Shown one piece after another: positions 1 to 8,816 of a DNA stretch of 64,000 nt. Within the stretch, counting starts at the first letter, position 1; each line of letters starts with the position of its first letter. The stretch is taken from the NCBI RefSeq assembly GCF_044788715.1, contig NZ_CP173170.1:3348001-3412000 (forward strand), in the 5' to 3' direction. The notes below the pieces were generated by a model. It was given only the letters and a program-made list of their open reading frames with translations. It searched no databases and had not been told where the DNA came from. Source of the stretch: Methylotuvimicrobium sp018830325 (GTDB lineage: Bacteria; Pseudomonadota; Gammaproteobacteria; Methylococcales; Methylomonadaceae). The position numbers were made by a program, and so were the translations under genes.

Positions 1-690
1 TATATCAACGAAGAATTCCCAAACTACGCACAGCAATTACAGTTCGACGAACAACTGCAAGCACTCGATCTATTCGACCTGAGCGGATACGGCCCCAAAC
101 CGGACGAATTTCGCGAAACCTTAGCCAAGCATCGCTGGGAAATCGACGGCTTCGACCTGATCCGCAGCCGAAACCTTCCGAATCTCGACGACAACTGCGG
201 CGGTTATTTGACCTATCGGCATTTGATCGAATGCGGGGAAACGCAACAAAACACCGGCATGCCGAATCTGCCCAAACAGCCGGACAGCTATAATGCGCTG
301 TACGACTTGACCGTCAACATACTCGATCCTGTGATCGAGTATTTCGGCATGATTTGCCTGACTTACGGCTTTTGCTCACATGAGCTGGGCAAGCTGATCA
401 AGAAGCGCGTCGCGCCGAAACTGGACCAACATGCCGCCCACGAACGCAACACCCGAAACAACCTGATCTGCCCTCGCCTCGGCGCTGCGGTCGACTTTAT
501 CGTCGAGGACGAAAACATGCGCGAAGTCGCCGACTGGATCGCCGAAAACACACCGTTCGACCGGCTATATTTTTACGACGAAAACCGGCCGATTCATGTC
601 AGCTACGGGCCAGAGCATAAAAAAGAATACATCGACATGGTCACGACCGAATCGGGCAAACAAGTGCCGAGGAAAAGGCGGTTAGCCTAA
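1..690 (+). CDS. 3' part of a protein with a peptidase M15-like C-terminal domain
   Basis: The frame is open from the first base, so the start lies outside the window; 229 residues are visible. The last 120 or so residues resemble the M15 (D-Ala-D-Ala carboxypeptidase/Hedgehog-type) metallopeptidase fold: a His-rich stretch (DQHAAHE) is followed by GAAVDF, whose Asp would be a zinc ligand, and then IHVSYGPEH, whose His would be the last ligand. The N-terminal visible part (NEEFPNYAQQL, LFDLSGYGPKP) belongs to another domain that I do not recognise. A peptidase-like fold is inferred from motif spacing only; substrate and pathway are unknown. Several hundred bases of dispersed repeats follow the stop codon. 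Confidence 0.5.
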   Translation, partial: YINEEFPNYAQQLQFDEQLQALDLFDLSGYGPKPDEFRETLAKHRWEIDGFDLIRSRNLPNLDDNCGGYLTYRHLIECGETQQNTGMPNLPKQPDSYNALYDLTVNILDPVIEYFGMICLTYGFCSHELGKLIKKRVAPKLDQHAAHERNTRNNLICPRLGAAVDFIVEDENMREVADWIAENTPFDRLYFYDENRPIHVSYGPEHKKEYIDMVTTESGKQVPRKRRLA

Positions 691-707
691 ATGAAGCTGG
701 ATGCTTT

Positions 708-1089
708 TCTGGTTCCCACGGACCTCCGTGGGAACCCATGCCTTAGCTGCCGCAACAAGATCGGTATGCATTCCCACGCTGGAGCAGTGGGAACGAGGAA
801 AATGTCATAGCCTTCGTGACCTCGATACCTTATGTTACTACCCAGCTTCCCGACTTTACCTCACCTAGCGTTAGGTGAGAGACGATCAGGGGATCGCTCC
901 CACAGAGCATCCGCCCCCTTGTGGGAGCGACGCCTTCGTCGCGATTTCGAAGTCGAGATTGTTAAGCAACAATAAATGGTATCGAGGTCACATTTTCTGG
1001 TTCCCACGATCCTCCGTGGGAACCCATGCCTTAGCTGCCGCAACAAGATCGGTATGCATTCCCACGCTGGAGCGGTGGGAACGAGGAAC
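708..1089. repeat. Dispersed intergenic repeats (types A and B)
   Basis: Two copies of a roughly 90-bp unit A (708-800 and 1003-1089), containing the complementary halves GGTTCCCACG and CGTGGGAACC, flank one unit B (about 880-990) with the halves GATCGCTCCCACAG and TTGTGGGAGCGA. The same units recur at 2766-3080 and 5810-6190. They are REP-like palindromic intergenic repeats. Reading frames through them are not considered genes. Confidence 0.85.
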
Positions 1090-1159
1090 TTTGTGTTGAC
1101 AACAACTACACACAACACTACCATTTGTATATCTATTGTAACCACATAAGGAGATCGCT

Positions 1160-1432
1160 ATGCGCGCAGCTTCTATCAATCTACGTGCCTTACCGGAACA
1201 GCGAGATCTCATTGATCATGCAGCCAATCTGCTAGGCAAAAACCGTTCGGACTTCATGCTGGAAGCTGCTTGTGAACGTGCCCAGTCGGTTTTACTTGAC
1301 CAAGTCTTTTTCGGCCTGGATACGGATCAATTCCAAAAGTTCACTGCAATGCTAGACGCGCCGCCGAAGCCCAATGTCGGCCTGGAGCGACTGATGGCGG
1401 TTAAGCCGCCTTGGGAAAATAATAAAGAATGA
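1160..1432 (+). CDS. tacA: DUF1778 (TacA-type) antitoxin
   Basis: A 90-residue protein with the pattern of DUF1778 antitoxins: an N-terminal ribbon-helix-helix part (INLRALPEQRDLIDHAAN, then GKNRSDFMLEAA) and a C-terminal tail that in this family wraps the GNAT toxin. An AAGGAG ribosome-binding site sits 7 bases before the ATG. The stop overlaps the start of the acetyltransferase by 4 bases (ATGA), so the two are probably translated together. Family members bind their own promoter together with the toxin and repress it, and they neutralise tRNA-acetylating toxins. A full-length pair, apparently intact. Confidence 0.9.
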   Translation: MRAASINLRALPEQRDLIDHAANLLGKNRSDFMLEAACERAQSVLLDQVFFGLDTDQFQKFTAMLDAPPKPNVGLERLMAVKPPWENNKE

Positions 1433-1926
1433 ACTTGACGCTATCCGCACCTCAACCGCTTGCGCCCACACACCTATTGAATGATTTCGAGTGCGGTGAA
1501 CATACACTGGATGACTGGCTCAAACGCCGAGCGATGAGCAACCAACTCAGCGGAGCCAGTAGAACGTTTGTGATCGTTGATGAAAGTGGGCGTGTGTGGG
1601 GTTACTACGCCATGGCTGCTGGCGCGATATCCCACCAATTGGCGACGAGTGCAATTCGCCGCAATATGCCTGATCCCGTTCCGGTCATGGTGCTTGGCAG
1701 GTTGGCCGTAGATCGCCGGACGCAGGGTATCAAGGTGGGCGCAGCCACGCTTCAAGACGCCGTAAAACGTGCGCTTGTCGTATCACAAAATACAGGAGTT
1801 CGCGCATTGCTCGTCCATGCCCTCAATGATCGTGCGAAGCAGTTCTACGAGCATTACGGTTTTCAGGAGTCGCCGCAGCATACTATGACTTTGATGCTAC
1901 GTTTGAATAGCTACGCAATTTCTTAA
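1429..1926 (+). CDS. tacT: GNAT acetyltransferase toxin (TacT-type)
   Basis: A 165-residue GNAT protein, the usual size for TacT/AtaT toxins, which acetylate the amino group of aminoacyl-tRNA and stop translation. Visible features are the family-typical start (NDFECGEHTLDDWLKRRA), the acetyl-CoA binding segment (VLGRLAVDRRTQGIKVGAATLQDA) and the C-terminal KQFYEHYGFQESP with the conserved Tyr region. The usual Q/R-x-x-G-x-G/A loop reads RTQGIKVGA, so it is near consensus. It is coupled to the antitoxin by an ATGA overlap. One of only two toxins in this island whose gene looks complete. Confidence 0.9.
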   Translation: MNLTLSAPQPLAPTHLLNDFECGEHTLDDWLKRRAMSNQLSGASRTFVIVDESGRVWGYYAMAAGAISHQLATSAIRRNMPDPVPVMVLGRLAVDRRTQGIKVGAATLQDAVKRALVVSQNTGVRALLVHALNDRAKQFYEHYGFQESPQHTMTLMLRLNSYAIS

Positions 1927-1989
1927 CGGACCGTTCAAATCTTTCTGGTTCCCACGGTTCTCGGTAGAAAAAGGAGAAAAAGGGGGCAG

Positions 1990-2065
1990 AAAAAGGGGTC
2001 AGGTTACTTTCTTGTCGCTTGTTCTTAACCCAATCAGAAAGCAAAAAGTAACCTGACCCCTTTTT
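1990..2065. repeat. Short inverted-repeat element (GGGGTCAGGTTAC family)
   Basis: A perfect 21-bp inverted repeat (1990-2010 against 2045-2065) around a 34-base centre; the arms contain AAAGGGGTCAGGTTAC. Arms of this kind recur next to truncated genes at about 9818, 19307 and 25113. It could also terminate transcription from the tacAT side, but mobility is the better explanation because of its dispersal. Confidence 0.75.
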
Positions 2066-2119
2066 GCATGACCCCTTTTTGTTAGGAAACTGAGGATTAT
2101 TGGCTAAGCTAATTATTCA

Positions 2120-2437
2120 TTATCCGCTTTCTTTCGCCCTATCCTCTAATAGGAATTTACGTAATTCACGCTCACTACGCATCACATAGAGGATATAAAC
2201 AGTAGTTTTCTGTACACGATAAAATATCCGGCAGGGGCCTACTATTAACTCTCGATAGTTTGTGTCTTGTAGTTCCGGGGGACACCTGCCGGATTCCGGG
2301 AAATTTTTAAGGCGTCGGGTTGTTTTGAAGATTTCTGTGACTAATTTCTTAGTGGCACCAGGTTTATCTAAAGCGATGTACTCTGCAATCTCATCGATAT
2401 CGTTCAGAGCAGGCTCGGTCCATTTTATTTGAGCCAT
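2120..2437 (-). CDS. ParE/RelE-family toxin
   Basis: 105 residues with the ParE/RelE fold pattern: N-terminal helices (WTEPALNDIDEIAEYIALD, then LKNFPESGRCPPEL) followed by the beta-strand core YRELIVGPCRIFYRVQKTTVYILYVMRSERELR. In this superfamily ParE proteins poison gyrase and RelE proteins cleave mRNA; the sequence is nearer ParE, but the target cannot be decided from it. It overlaps the upstream antitoxin by 13 bases in the same operon. Length is normal and no disruption is visible. Confidence 0.85.
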   Translation of the reverse strand: MAQIKWTEPALNDIDEIAEYIALDKPGATKKLVTEIFKTTRRLKNFPESGRCPPELQDTNYRELIVGPCRIFYRVQKTTVYILYVMRSERELRKFLLEDRAKESG

Positions 2438-2682
2438 TTGCTCATTTTCTCTTCCGCTTCCGATTCAGAGTATATTCGTCCTTCTAAAACTGCTTTTTCG
2501 CCTCTTGCTATACCCTCCAGGATTCGCATCCTATTCTGGATTCGTTCAAAGTCTTCAAAATCGACAAGATATGCAGATGGCTTGCCATGTTCGGTAATGA
2601 GTACAGGCTCTTTGGATTCACGCAAATCGGCAAGAATCCGGGTGGCGTGACGTTTTAGTGTGGTTACAAGCTCAGTCTTCAT
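2425..2682 (-). CDS. Phd/YefM-family antitoxin
   Basis: 85 residues. The N-terminal half has the Phd/YefM DNA-binding pattern (ATRILADLRESKEPVLITEHGKP, then SAYLVDFEDFERI), followed by a charged helix that in this family folds over the toxin. It lies first in a two-gene operon with the ParE-like toxin, with overlapping coding ends. By family precedent it neutralises the toxin and represses the shared promoter. Confidence 0.87.
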   Translation of the reverse strand: MKTELVTTLKRHATRILADLRESKEPVLITEHGKPSAYLVDFEDFERIQNRMRILEGIARGEKAVLEGRIYSESEAEEKMSKWLK

Positions 2683-2765
2683 AAAAGTGATACTATTCTA
2701 TCACTTGGCATTTTGCAAACTTGGATTCAAGTCATAAGCGCAATCGTAGTAGGCATGAGAATTTT

Positions 2766-3080
2766 TTCTGATTCCCTCGATCCTCCGTGAAAATCCATAC
2801 CTTGGCTACCGCAACAAGATCGGTATGCATTCCCACGCTGGAGCAGTGGAAACGAGGAAAATGTCATAGCCTTCGTGACCTCGATACCTTATGTCACTAC
2901 CCAGCGTCCCGACTTCGAAATCGCGATCAGGAGATCGCTCCCACAGAACATCCGCCCCCTTGTGGGAGCGACGCCTTCGTCGCGATTTCGAAGTCGAGAT
3001 TGTTAAGTGACAATAAATGGTATCGAGGTCACATTAGCTAAGATATGCATTTACACGCTGGAACGGTGGGAACGAGGAAC
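2766..3080. repeat. Dispersed repeats A and B, second cluster
   Basis: One copy of unit A (about 2766-2860), one of unit B (about 2925-3033) and a partial unit A end (GCATTTACACGCTGGAACG, about 3047-3065). The order A-B-A is the same as at 708-1089, so the whole cassette of repeats has been copied as a block. Confidence 0.85.
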
Positions 3081-3710
3081 CTAAAACCGCTCATGATCCT
3101 TTTTGTGCTCGGGATGATAAGGCCCCGCCGGCAATCCTTTCGGAGGCGCAAAGGCCATGAAATTAGCCTGCCTCGCTAACGGCAAATAATCGGTAACCAA
3201 TGCATTGATCGCGGCCGCGACCACCATCGCAATCGGATGGCCACCGCCACCGGAATCGTGCGTGTAAGTCTGTTGGTTTTCCCACAAAACCAAACCCGTT
3301 TTGGTATCTTTCAGAACATATTCCATCGTGACCACGACCGAAGAGGCCAACACCAAATATTTAGTACTCCATTCTTTGATCGTAACGAACAAGACCGCAT
3401 CGGCGCCGAATAACTCAAAAAACCGGTCCACCGGCATTTGATGAATATGCCCGGCTTCCACGAGACCGAAATCACGCAGAATCATATCCGTCAGATAAAC
3501 CGGAAAAACATAATAGCCCCTCTCAGCCAAAGGCCGGCTTATGGTACTGATAAAAACCGATTCCGCAGTGACTTCAGGAGACTCGTTGACGACCGGGACG
3601 ACTAAAATCGACCGAGGCTGGTGCGCATAAAACGTATCGAGATCGAGCCGTTGACGCGGCGCGCAACCTGCCATAAGCAAAGCCCCTAAAATAATTGCAC
3701 CCCATTTCAT
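3081..3710 (-). CDS. GNA1162-family (DUF799) lipoprotein
   Basis: 209 residues with a lipoprotein signal peptide and lipobox (LMAGC, Cys near residue 16). The body resembles the GNA1162/DUF799 family: the PRSILVVPVVNESPEV start, the ADAVLFVTIKEW segment and VLKDTKTGLVLWENQQTY. Family members have a TolB-N-like fold and are thought to sit at the inner face of the outer membrane. Third gene of a three-lipoprotein operon; its start overlaps the stop of the preceding gene by 4 bases. The CsgG, DUF4810 and GNA1162 trio is conserved in many proteobacteria and probably forms an envelope complex; the function is not established. Confidence 0.85.
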   Translation of the reverse strand: MKWGAIILGALLMAGCAPRQRLDLDTFYAHQPRSILVVPVVNESPEVTAESVFISTISRPLAERGYYVFPVYLTDMILRDFGLVEAGHIHQMPVDRFFELFGADAVLFVTIKEWSTKYLVLASSVVVTMEYVLKDTKTGLVLWENQQTYTHDSGGGGHPIAMVVAAAINALVTDYLPLARQANFMAFAPPKGLPAGPYHPEHKKDHERF

Positions 3711-4105
3711 CGCTCTTCTCCGGCTAATTCCGCAGTCGGCAAATCCGCCGCAACCGGCTTCTCTTGCTGTTCGATACGTTCTATCAATTTATTCATTAAG
3801 GCCGTGGACTCAGGATAAAGCTCGCGTTCACGACGAAAATTCTCTATCGCACCCGCCTTGTCTCCGCGTTGATATAACACAAAACCATAATCCGCATATA
3901 AACCCGGCGGCACAGGCATGCGGTTCGCCTCTGCCTCGGTCATCGATTGCCGTAAATAAGCTTCGACTTGTTCGCCGCTGTTTTCGACATAACGGTCATA
4001 AAGCCCGTCTTCATAAGCCCCCCAATAAAACAATCCTCGAGGAGCGCAGCCGGCCAAAACAAAGACCGACAACAGGCACCAACTAATAACCCGTAATAGA
4101 ACCAT
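3707..4105 (-). CDS. DUF4810-family small lipoprotein
   Basis: 132 residues, with signal peptide and lipobox VLAGC (Cys near residue 20). The mature part starts with RGLFYWGAYEDGLYDRYVE, typical of DUF4810, and carries a TPR-like segment (YADYGFVLYQRGDKAGAIENFRRERELYPES). Middle gene of the operon, 2 bases from csgG-like and overlapping the GNA1162-like gene. By position it may link the CsgG-like and GNA1162-like lipoproteins; that is inference. Confidence 0.85.
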   Translation of the reverse strand: MVLLRVISWCLLSVFVLAGCAPRGLFYWGAYEDGLYDRYVENSGEQVEAYLRQSMTEAEANRMPVPPGLYADYGFVLYQRGDKAGAIENFRRERELYPESTALMNKLIERIEQQEKPVAADLPTAELAGEER

Positions 4106-4107
4106 GG

Positions 4108-4794
4108 TTAACGAGGCCGGCTTTGGCGTCGCGCATCCAACGTTGACACCACATTATTGATCATGTTGACAATCGCGGCATCGATCGCCTTGCCTTCCAG
4201 AGTCGAGTCGAATCCGGCCGTGCCGCCGAAGCCCAAGGTGCTGGTAGCCGACATCGTCGCATCGCCGCTGCCTTCTTGACTGTAAAACACTTGACCGGTT
4301 TTCGGATCGACCAGGCGCAATACGACACGAGCGCGAGCCCGCTGGGTTTTTTCTTTACCCAACAACCAAACGCCGCCGGTAGTATCGCGTCCCAGCTCAA
4401 CCACAGAGCCCATGATCAAGGCATCGACCCCAAGCAAATTTTGCTTGAACTGCTGCTCGGTCGCGCCCATCAATTCAGCCTCCGACTTGAGCCTTCCGAT
4501 GTCTTGCCTTTCCACGATGTTGAAACGCTGCGTCGCCATCAAGTGCCGCGACAAAATATCCGCGGCTTGTTTGCCGATCCTATCGCCGGAAGCATCTGTA
4601 AACAAACCGCTGCCGTAAATCGATTCATTGGTAAAACGAGACACGGCAATGGTCATCCGTTCTTCCGGCGCTAATGGAGCGACCACGACTTGTGGCCCCT
4701 TGTCGACGACATCTTCACTAATACCGCGACTGACACAGGCAGCCAAACTCAGCGCCGACAATGCAACTGCATATATAACAATTTTTTTCATCAA
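4108..4794 (-). CDS. CsgG/HfaB-family lipoprotein
   Basis: 228 residues with signal peptide and lipobox LAAC (Cys near residue 20). CsgG-family landmarks are RMTIAVSRFTNESIYGSGLF near the start, ILSRHLMATQRFNIVERQDI, VDALIMGSVVELG and ARVVLRLVDPKTGQVFYSQEGSG. CsgG itself is the outer-membrane channel for curli secretion; this short family member travels with DUF4810 and GNA1162 lipoproteins, so a general envelope role is more likely than curli export. First gene of the operon. A curlin-like repeat protein does occur about 42 kb away in this window, but nothing links the two. Confidence 0.85.
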   Translation of the reverse strand: MMKKIVIYAVALSALSLAACVSRGISEDVVDKGPQVVVAPLAPEERMTIAVSRFTNESIYGSGLFTDASGDRIGKQAADILSRHLMATQRFNIVERQDIGRLKSEAELMGATEQQFKQNLLGVDALIMGSVVELGRDTTGGVWLLGKEKTQRARARVVLRLVDPKTGQVFYSQEGSGDATMSATSTLGFGGTAGFDSTLEGKAIDAAIVNMINNVVSTLDARRQSRPR

Positions 4795-4947
4795 TTTACG
4801 CGAGAGCCCCGGAACTTCAGCCGGTTGGGATAGCGCCCGCCCTCAGGCGGCCTGTCTCGCTTTCTCCTTTGGATTCAATGCTATCTTCATTTCAAATAAT
4901 CGTATTCGCGCAACCCAGAACGCGTGCCTTTAAAAAATAAAAAGTCA

Positions 4948-5330
4948 CTAAATCAAGTTTACCGGATAGTTGGCAAACACCCGATCAGCACTGACGAAAT
5001 GCATTTGCTCTTTGACGCTTTGAGCGATCAATAGCCGGTCGAATGGGTCTCGATGCGGGGATGGTAAATGACCAAGAGCCTTGATATGCTCCAATTCGAT
5101 AGGGAGTAATTGCAATCCATTGTAACTTTGTTGAGTGCTAATCAGAGTTTGCAAACTTTCGCTAAGTTCGAGCTTCCCGAGTTGTTGTTTGATCTGGATT
5201 TCCCAGGCGGATACCAGACTAAGAAACAGAGCATTATTTTCGTCCTGACAGCATTCAATGCCGCGTGGGACAGATTTTCCGGCGTATCGTTCAGCCAAAG
5301 AAAAACATGAGTATCTAGCAACAGATTCAT
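4948..5330 (-). pseudogene. VapC-type PIN-domain toxin, frameshifted
   Basis: The ATG at 5330 begins a typical PIN toxin (MNLLLDTHVFLWLNDTP, Asp6 being the first acidic site residue), but after SHAALNA the family sequence continues in another frame (DENNALFLSLVSAWEIQIKQ and on to DPFDRLLIAQ and FVSADRVFANY). Restoring one base near 5245-5250 gives a continuous 127-residue protein of normal VapC length. So either the ribonuclease toxin is inactivated by a 1-base deletion or the assembly has an error here. The antitoxin gene immediately upstream is intact and overlaps by 4 bases. Confidence 0.8.
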
Positions 5331-5563
5331 ACGTCATTACCCAACCAGAAGTCGTCCGGCAATACGTTATCGAAATCCTCGCTGATTTTTATTTTGCCGC
5401 GAAATTGTCCAAACACCCGCTTTTTCTTTGGCTGTGGCTCGGTAACATCCTCCAGCAATACAATTACCTTAGCTTTACCTGCTCTAATTGAATCCGGCAA
5501 TTGTAAATGGATTTGATGCTTTTCGTTAATTTCAGTTGATAGTTCTAAAGCCTGCATAGTCAT
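5327..5563 (-). CDS. VapB-like antitoxin
   Basis: A small protein beginning MTMQALELSTEINEKHQIHL, with a short beta-rich N-terminus followed by LPDSIRAGKAKVIVLLED and a basic/acidic tail ending LPDDFWLGNDV. This is the layout of the short antitoxins that precede Sll0205-type PIN toxins. The ATG at 5563 is chosen over a TTG at 5617 because homologous antitoxins start at this point. It overlaps the frameshifted toxin by 4 bases. A free antitoxin without an active toxin would be harmless, which may explain its survival. Confidence 0.72.
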   Translation of the reverse strand: MTMQALELSTEINEKHQIHLQLPDSIRAGKAKVIVLLEDVTEPQPKKKRVFGQFRGKIKISEDFDNVLPDDFWLGNDV

Positions 5564-5617
5564 GTGCTCGTATTTTGATTGTGCCCAGTCTATTCTTTCT
5601 GCATAAAATAGTTTCAA

Positions 5618-6225
5618 TAACGCAAACAGGTCATCGACCTAATCGGATATTACAGTACTGTAAGCCTAAAGCCTGTCTTTGATAAAATCTACTCATCAAT
5701 ATTCAAATTAGACAAGGGCTTCGAATCTGCGAACTTTCACAGTAATTTTCGAATAGCAAACACCTTAGACTCGACTCTACCAATACTTCAATTATCAAAA
5801 ACCAACCGTTATCTGGTTCCCACGGTCCTCCGCTCATCGTTATACATAAGTCAAAAATTACTGTTTTGCAATCTTAGCTAATGAGGCTTCGATACCATTT
5901 TTGTCGCCCAACGTTCCCGACTTCGAAATCGCGATCTGGGGATCGCTCCCACAGAGCATCCGCCCCTTGTGGGAGCGACGCCTTCGTCGCGATTTCGAAG
6001 CCACTGATGTTCAATATCCGCAGATTTATCAAACAGCACCGTTTCCAGGTATACGACGAACTCTGTTTAGCAAGTTTACCGATACTTGTGTATAACGGCG
6101 AGCGGTCCTCCGTGGTAACCCATACGCTGGCTGCCGAGGCAAGACCGGTATGCATTCATTCCCACGCTGGAGCGGTGGGAACGAGAAAATCCTAAGTTTT
6201 GGCCGGAATAACTAACAAATATCAA
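5618..6225. repeat. Gene-free stretch filled by repeats A and B
   Basis: About 600 bases with no supportable gene. Unit B lies at about 5920-6003, flanked by pieces of unit A at 5812-5832 and 6100-6187. The remainder (5618-5811) shows no recognisable feature. Confidence 0.75.
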
Positions 6226-6797
6226 TTAAACCGCTTCCCACTCAAAATGAACAATATTCCGCTCAGATTTATCAAACTCGATACCGATTAACATCACCTG
6301 AAACTCACCGGTAGCGTATTTTCGCCAATATTTTCTTGCCTTGATCTGCGCCAGTGCTCGCCCCGACTCGCGCTTTCCCTCCAGTACTTTAAATTCAATA
6401 ATAAAAATCTTTTCAGCCAACTTGACGGTCAAATCAACCCTACCCTGGTTAGTCACATCTTCCGCGATCACATTCAAACCCAAGGCCGCCAGACAACAAT
6501 AAACGATAGACGCATAATAACCCTCATAGCAAGCCAATTGATTTTGTCGATACCAATCATGAGGAATCGCGGCAAACAACGCAGCCAAAGCCTGTTGTAA
6601 TTGTTCCGGATCGGCCTGCTCCAAAGCCTTATAAATACGCATCTGCTGACGCGTCGCCTGCCCCGATTGCACCAACTCCCGCAATAAATGACTATTCAGA
6701 CCAGCCTTGACCTCGCGGTTTGGATAAGTCAGATGATAAAAACGCTCACCGCCCAAATCCTCCACCCTGTCAATCGTCAAATAACCGGTCTGAAATA
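6226..6797 (-). pseudogene. 3' part of an AAA-ATPase/PD-(D/E)XK nuclease gene (DUF1703 end)
   Basis: This is the C-terminal third of a gene whose N-terminal part lies at 8817-9830. It opens LLFQTGYLTIDRVEDLG and contains the DUF1703 nuclease core GRVDLTVKLAEKIFIIEFKV (Asp, then E-x-K), as in the 'AAA-ATPase-like plus DUF1703' proteins common in bacterial genomes. Removing the insert at 6806-8821 and one 8-bp target duplication joins the two parts in frame (LENL then LFQTGYL) into about 526 residues. The insertion separates the ATPase from the nuclease, so the product is presumably dead. Confidence 0.85.
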
Positions 6798-7074
6798 ATA
6801 GATTTCCTGATTAGCAAGTTTCTTCAGCTAAAGCCCAAAGATCAGCATATCCTTAGCAGGACGGGGTTCGCAAGCCATGCGCGTCAAGCTAAAAACGGCC
6901 AACACACATCACGCTCTTTCCCAAGCTCCAGCTTGTGAAAGCCCCCCCGGAAGCTCCAGCTTCCTGAGACCGACACAACCTCCGCACATTCTCAATCAAC
7001 CCCGGCCCTCCTGTGCCAATATGACCTGAGACACCGACCCCTCGGAAATTAGAGTATAAAGGTAGGCCAGAATC

Positions 7075-7578
7075 ATGAGCAAATCAAAAGCAGAGACCAT
7101 GGAATCACCACAATTAACTGCGCCGGAGGTCGCGTTGGAAGACGCCCGTAGGGCGGCTGGAAACGCGACCTCCGGCGCGCGGCCCGATCCGGAGGTGGTT
7201 GCCACCGCCCAGCGCCGACAATTTACCAGCAGCGACAAGCGCCGCATCCTGGATGCCGCTGATTGCTGTACTCAGCCGGGTGAGATTGGCGCCCTATTAC
7301 GCAAAGAAGGGATTTACTCATCCCAATTAGCCACTTGGCGCAAACAGCGTGCTGCCGATCAGCGTGCTGCCGATCAGCGTGCCGCGCTGGCGCCGCAAAA
7401 GCGCGGGCGCAAGACCGATCCGGCTCAGGCCGAGGACCGTCGTGTGCGCCAACTTACCCAGGATAATGAGCGCCTGCGTCGTAGACTCGCTCAGGCCAAT
7501 GCCATTATTGATGTCCAAAAAAAACTTTGCGTCTTGTTCGGACTGCCGACGGACGAGACGCCGAGCGAGTCCAGCTGA
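7075..7578 (+). CDS. IS3-family transposase OrfA (HTH subunit)
   Basis: 167 residues. The HTH region is FTSSDKRRILDAADCC...GEIGALLRKEGIYSSQLATWRK, followed by a coiled-coil (VRQLTQDNERLRRRLAQANAII) that in IS3 elements serves as a leucine zipper. Two oddities: a perfect 17-bp inverted repeat inside the coding region (7120-7136 against 7162-7178), and a 15-bp tandem repeat encoding QRAADQRAADQRAA at about 7350-7380. The end overlaps OrfB and contains a run of eight A at 7517-7524, a likely -1 frameshift site for making the OrfAB transposase. Confidence 0.88.
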   Translation: MSKSKAETMESPQLTAPEVALEDARRAAGNATSGARPDPEVVATAQRRQFTSSDKRRILDAADCCTQPGEIGALLRKEGIYSSQLATWRKQRAADQRAADQRAALAPQKRGRKTDPAQAEDRRVRQLTQDNERLRRRLAQANAIIDVQKKLCVLFGLPTDETPSESS

Positions 7579-8597
7579 TGCAAGCCCTTAACCAGTTGGC
7601 CCCGGAGGTCGGCCTGGCTCCGGCTTGTGCAGCCCTGAATTTGAACCGCAGTTCGGTCTATCGCGAGGATGCCCGTCGGCGCCACCTGGCGCCTGTGTCG
7701 GTAACGCGGGTGCCCCGTCCGTCCGCCCCGCTGGCTTTCTCGACTAATGAGCGGCAGCAACTCCTGGAGGTGCTTAACAGCGAACGCTTCGCCGACTGCT
7801 CACCGTATTTTGTTTATGCTACTCTGCTGGACGAGGGGCGCTACATCGGCTCGGTGCGCACCTTGTATCGTGCTCTGGAAGCGGACGGCCAGTCAGCGGA
7901 GCGTAGGCGCCAACGGACGCACCCGATCTACACCAAGCCGGAACTCTTGGCCACCTCGCCTAACCAGGTCTGGAGCTGGGATATCACGAAACTCAAAGGC
8001 CCGGCTAAATGGACCTGTTTCCACTTGTATGTGATCCTGGATATTTTTAGCCGCTATGTCGTTGGCTGGATGGTCGCCCCGCGGGAAACCGCCGAACTGG
8101 CCGAGCAACTGATCGCCGAGACGGTGGCCAAGCACAACATCCCGCCGAATACACTGACGCTGCATGCCGATCGCGGTTCCAGCATGCGCAGCAAGCCCGT
8201 GGCTGCCTTACTGGTCGATCTGGATGTCGCCAAGACCCATAGCCGGCCTTATGTCTCGGATGACAATCCCTATTCCGAGGCCCAGTTCAAAACCCTGAAA
8301 TATCGGCCTGATTTCCCCGTCCGCTTCGGATGCCTTGAGGATGCCCGCAGCCATTGCCAACGCTTCTTCCCGTGGTACAACCAGTCCCATTGCCACTCGG
8401 GCATCGGTTACATGACCCCGGCCACCGTCCATTTCGACCAAGCGGCTACGGTATACCAAGCACGCGCAAAAACCCTGGAGATTGCCTTCCTCGCCAATCC
8501 AAAGCGATTCAAAGGAAAGTGCCCTTTGCCACCCAGCTTGCCTAACGCCGTTTGGATTAATCCGCCTATAAACACAAAGGAGAACCTCGACCCATAA
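7527..8597 (+). CDS. IS3-family transposase OrfB (DDE integrase core)
   Basis: 356 residues of rve-type integrase. The catalytic residues are visible as WSWDITKLKGP (first Asp), LHADRGSSM (second Asp) and PYSEAQFKTLKY (Glu). The only upstream start in this frame is a TTG inside OrfA; expression is more likely through -1 slippage on the A8 run, giving OrfAB. The frame is intact to the stop, so this copy may still be active. It lies wholly within the MITE at 6806-8821. Confidence 0.9.
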   Translation: MRLVRTADGRDAERVQLMQALNQLAPEVGLAPACAALNLNRSSVYREDARRRHLAPVSVTRVPRPSAPLAFSTNERQQLLEVLNSERFADCSPYFVYATLLDEGRYIGSVRTLYRALEADGQSAERRRQRTHPIYTKPELLATSPNQVWSWDITKLKGPAKWTCFHLYVILDIFSRYVVGWMVAPRETAELAEQLIAETVAKHNIPPNTLTLHADRGSSMRSKPVAALLVDLDVAKTHSRPYVSDDNPYSEAQFKTLKYRPDFPVRFGCLEDARSHCQRFFPWYNQSHCHSGIGYMTPATVHFDQAATVYQARAKTLEIAFLANPKRFKGKCPLPPSLPNAVWINPPINTKENLDP

Positions 8598-8816
8598 ATA
8601 CACAACAATTAGACACTAAATAAATCAACTTGGTGTCTCAAAGTCATTGACACATTCCGGGCTCGCTCGTTCAATCTTTCTTGATTGTCGGGAAGCTAGA
8701 GCTTCCTGAACAGGTTACCCAAGCTGGAGCTTGGGTAACAGCATATTTTAGTTTTTGCGACTACGACTAGCCCCTGCTCGGACACTTGGCTTCGGCAAGC
8801 TGAAGCATCTTGCTAA

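Larger units (their letters stand above)
7012..8654 (+). mobile_element. IS3-family insertion sequence
   Basis: About 1.64 kb, two overlapping frames for transposase. The ends are related inverted repeats starting TGTGCCAATATGACC (7012) and, on the other strand, TGTGTCAATGACTTT (8654), both running into GAGACACC. TG...CA termini are usual for IS3. No clean target duplication could be read at the MITE junctions. About 60 bp identical to its right end recur alone at 42078-42139. Confidence 0.85.

Noticed and set aside
861..1145. Reading frames through the 708-1089 repeats on both strands
   Set aside because: They consist of repeat A and B sequence that recurs at 2.8 and 5.9 kb; no protein features.
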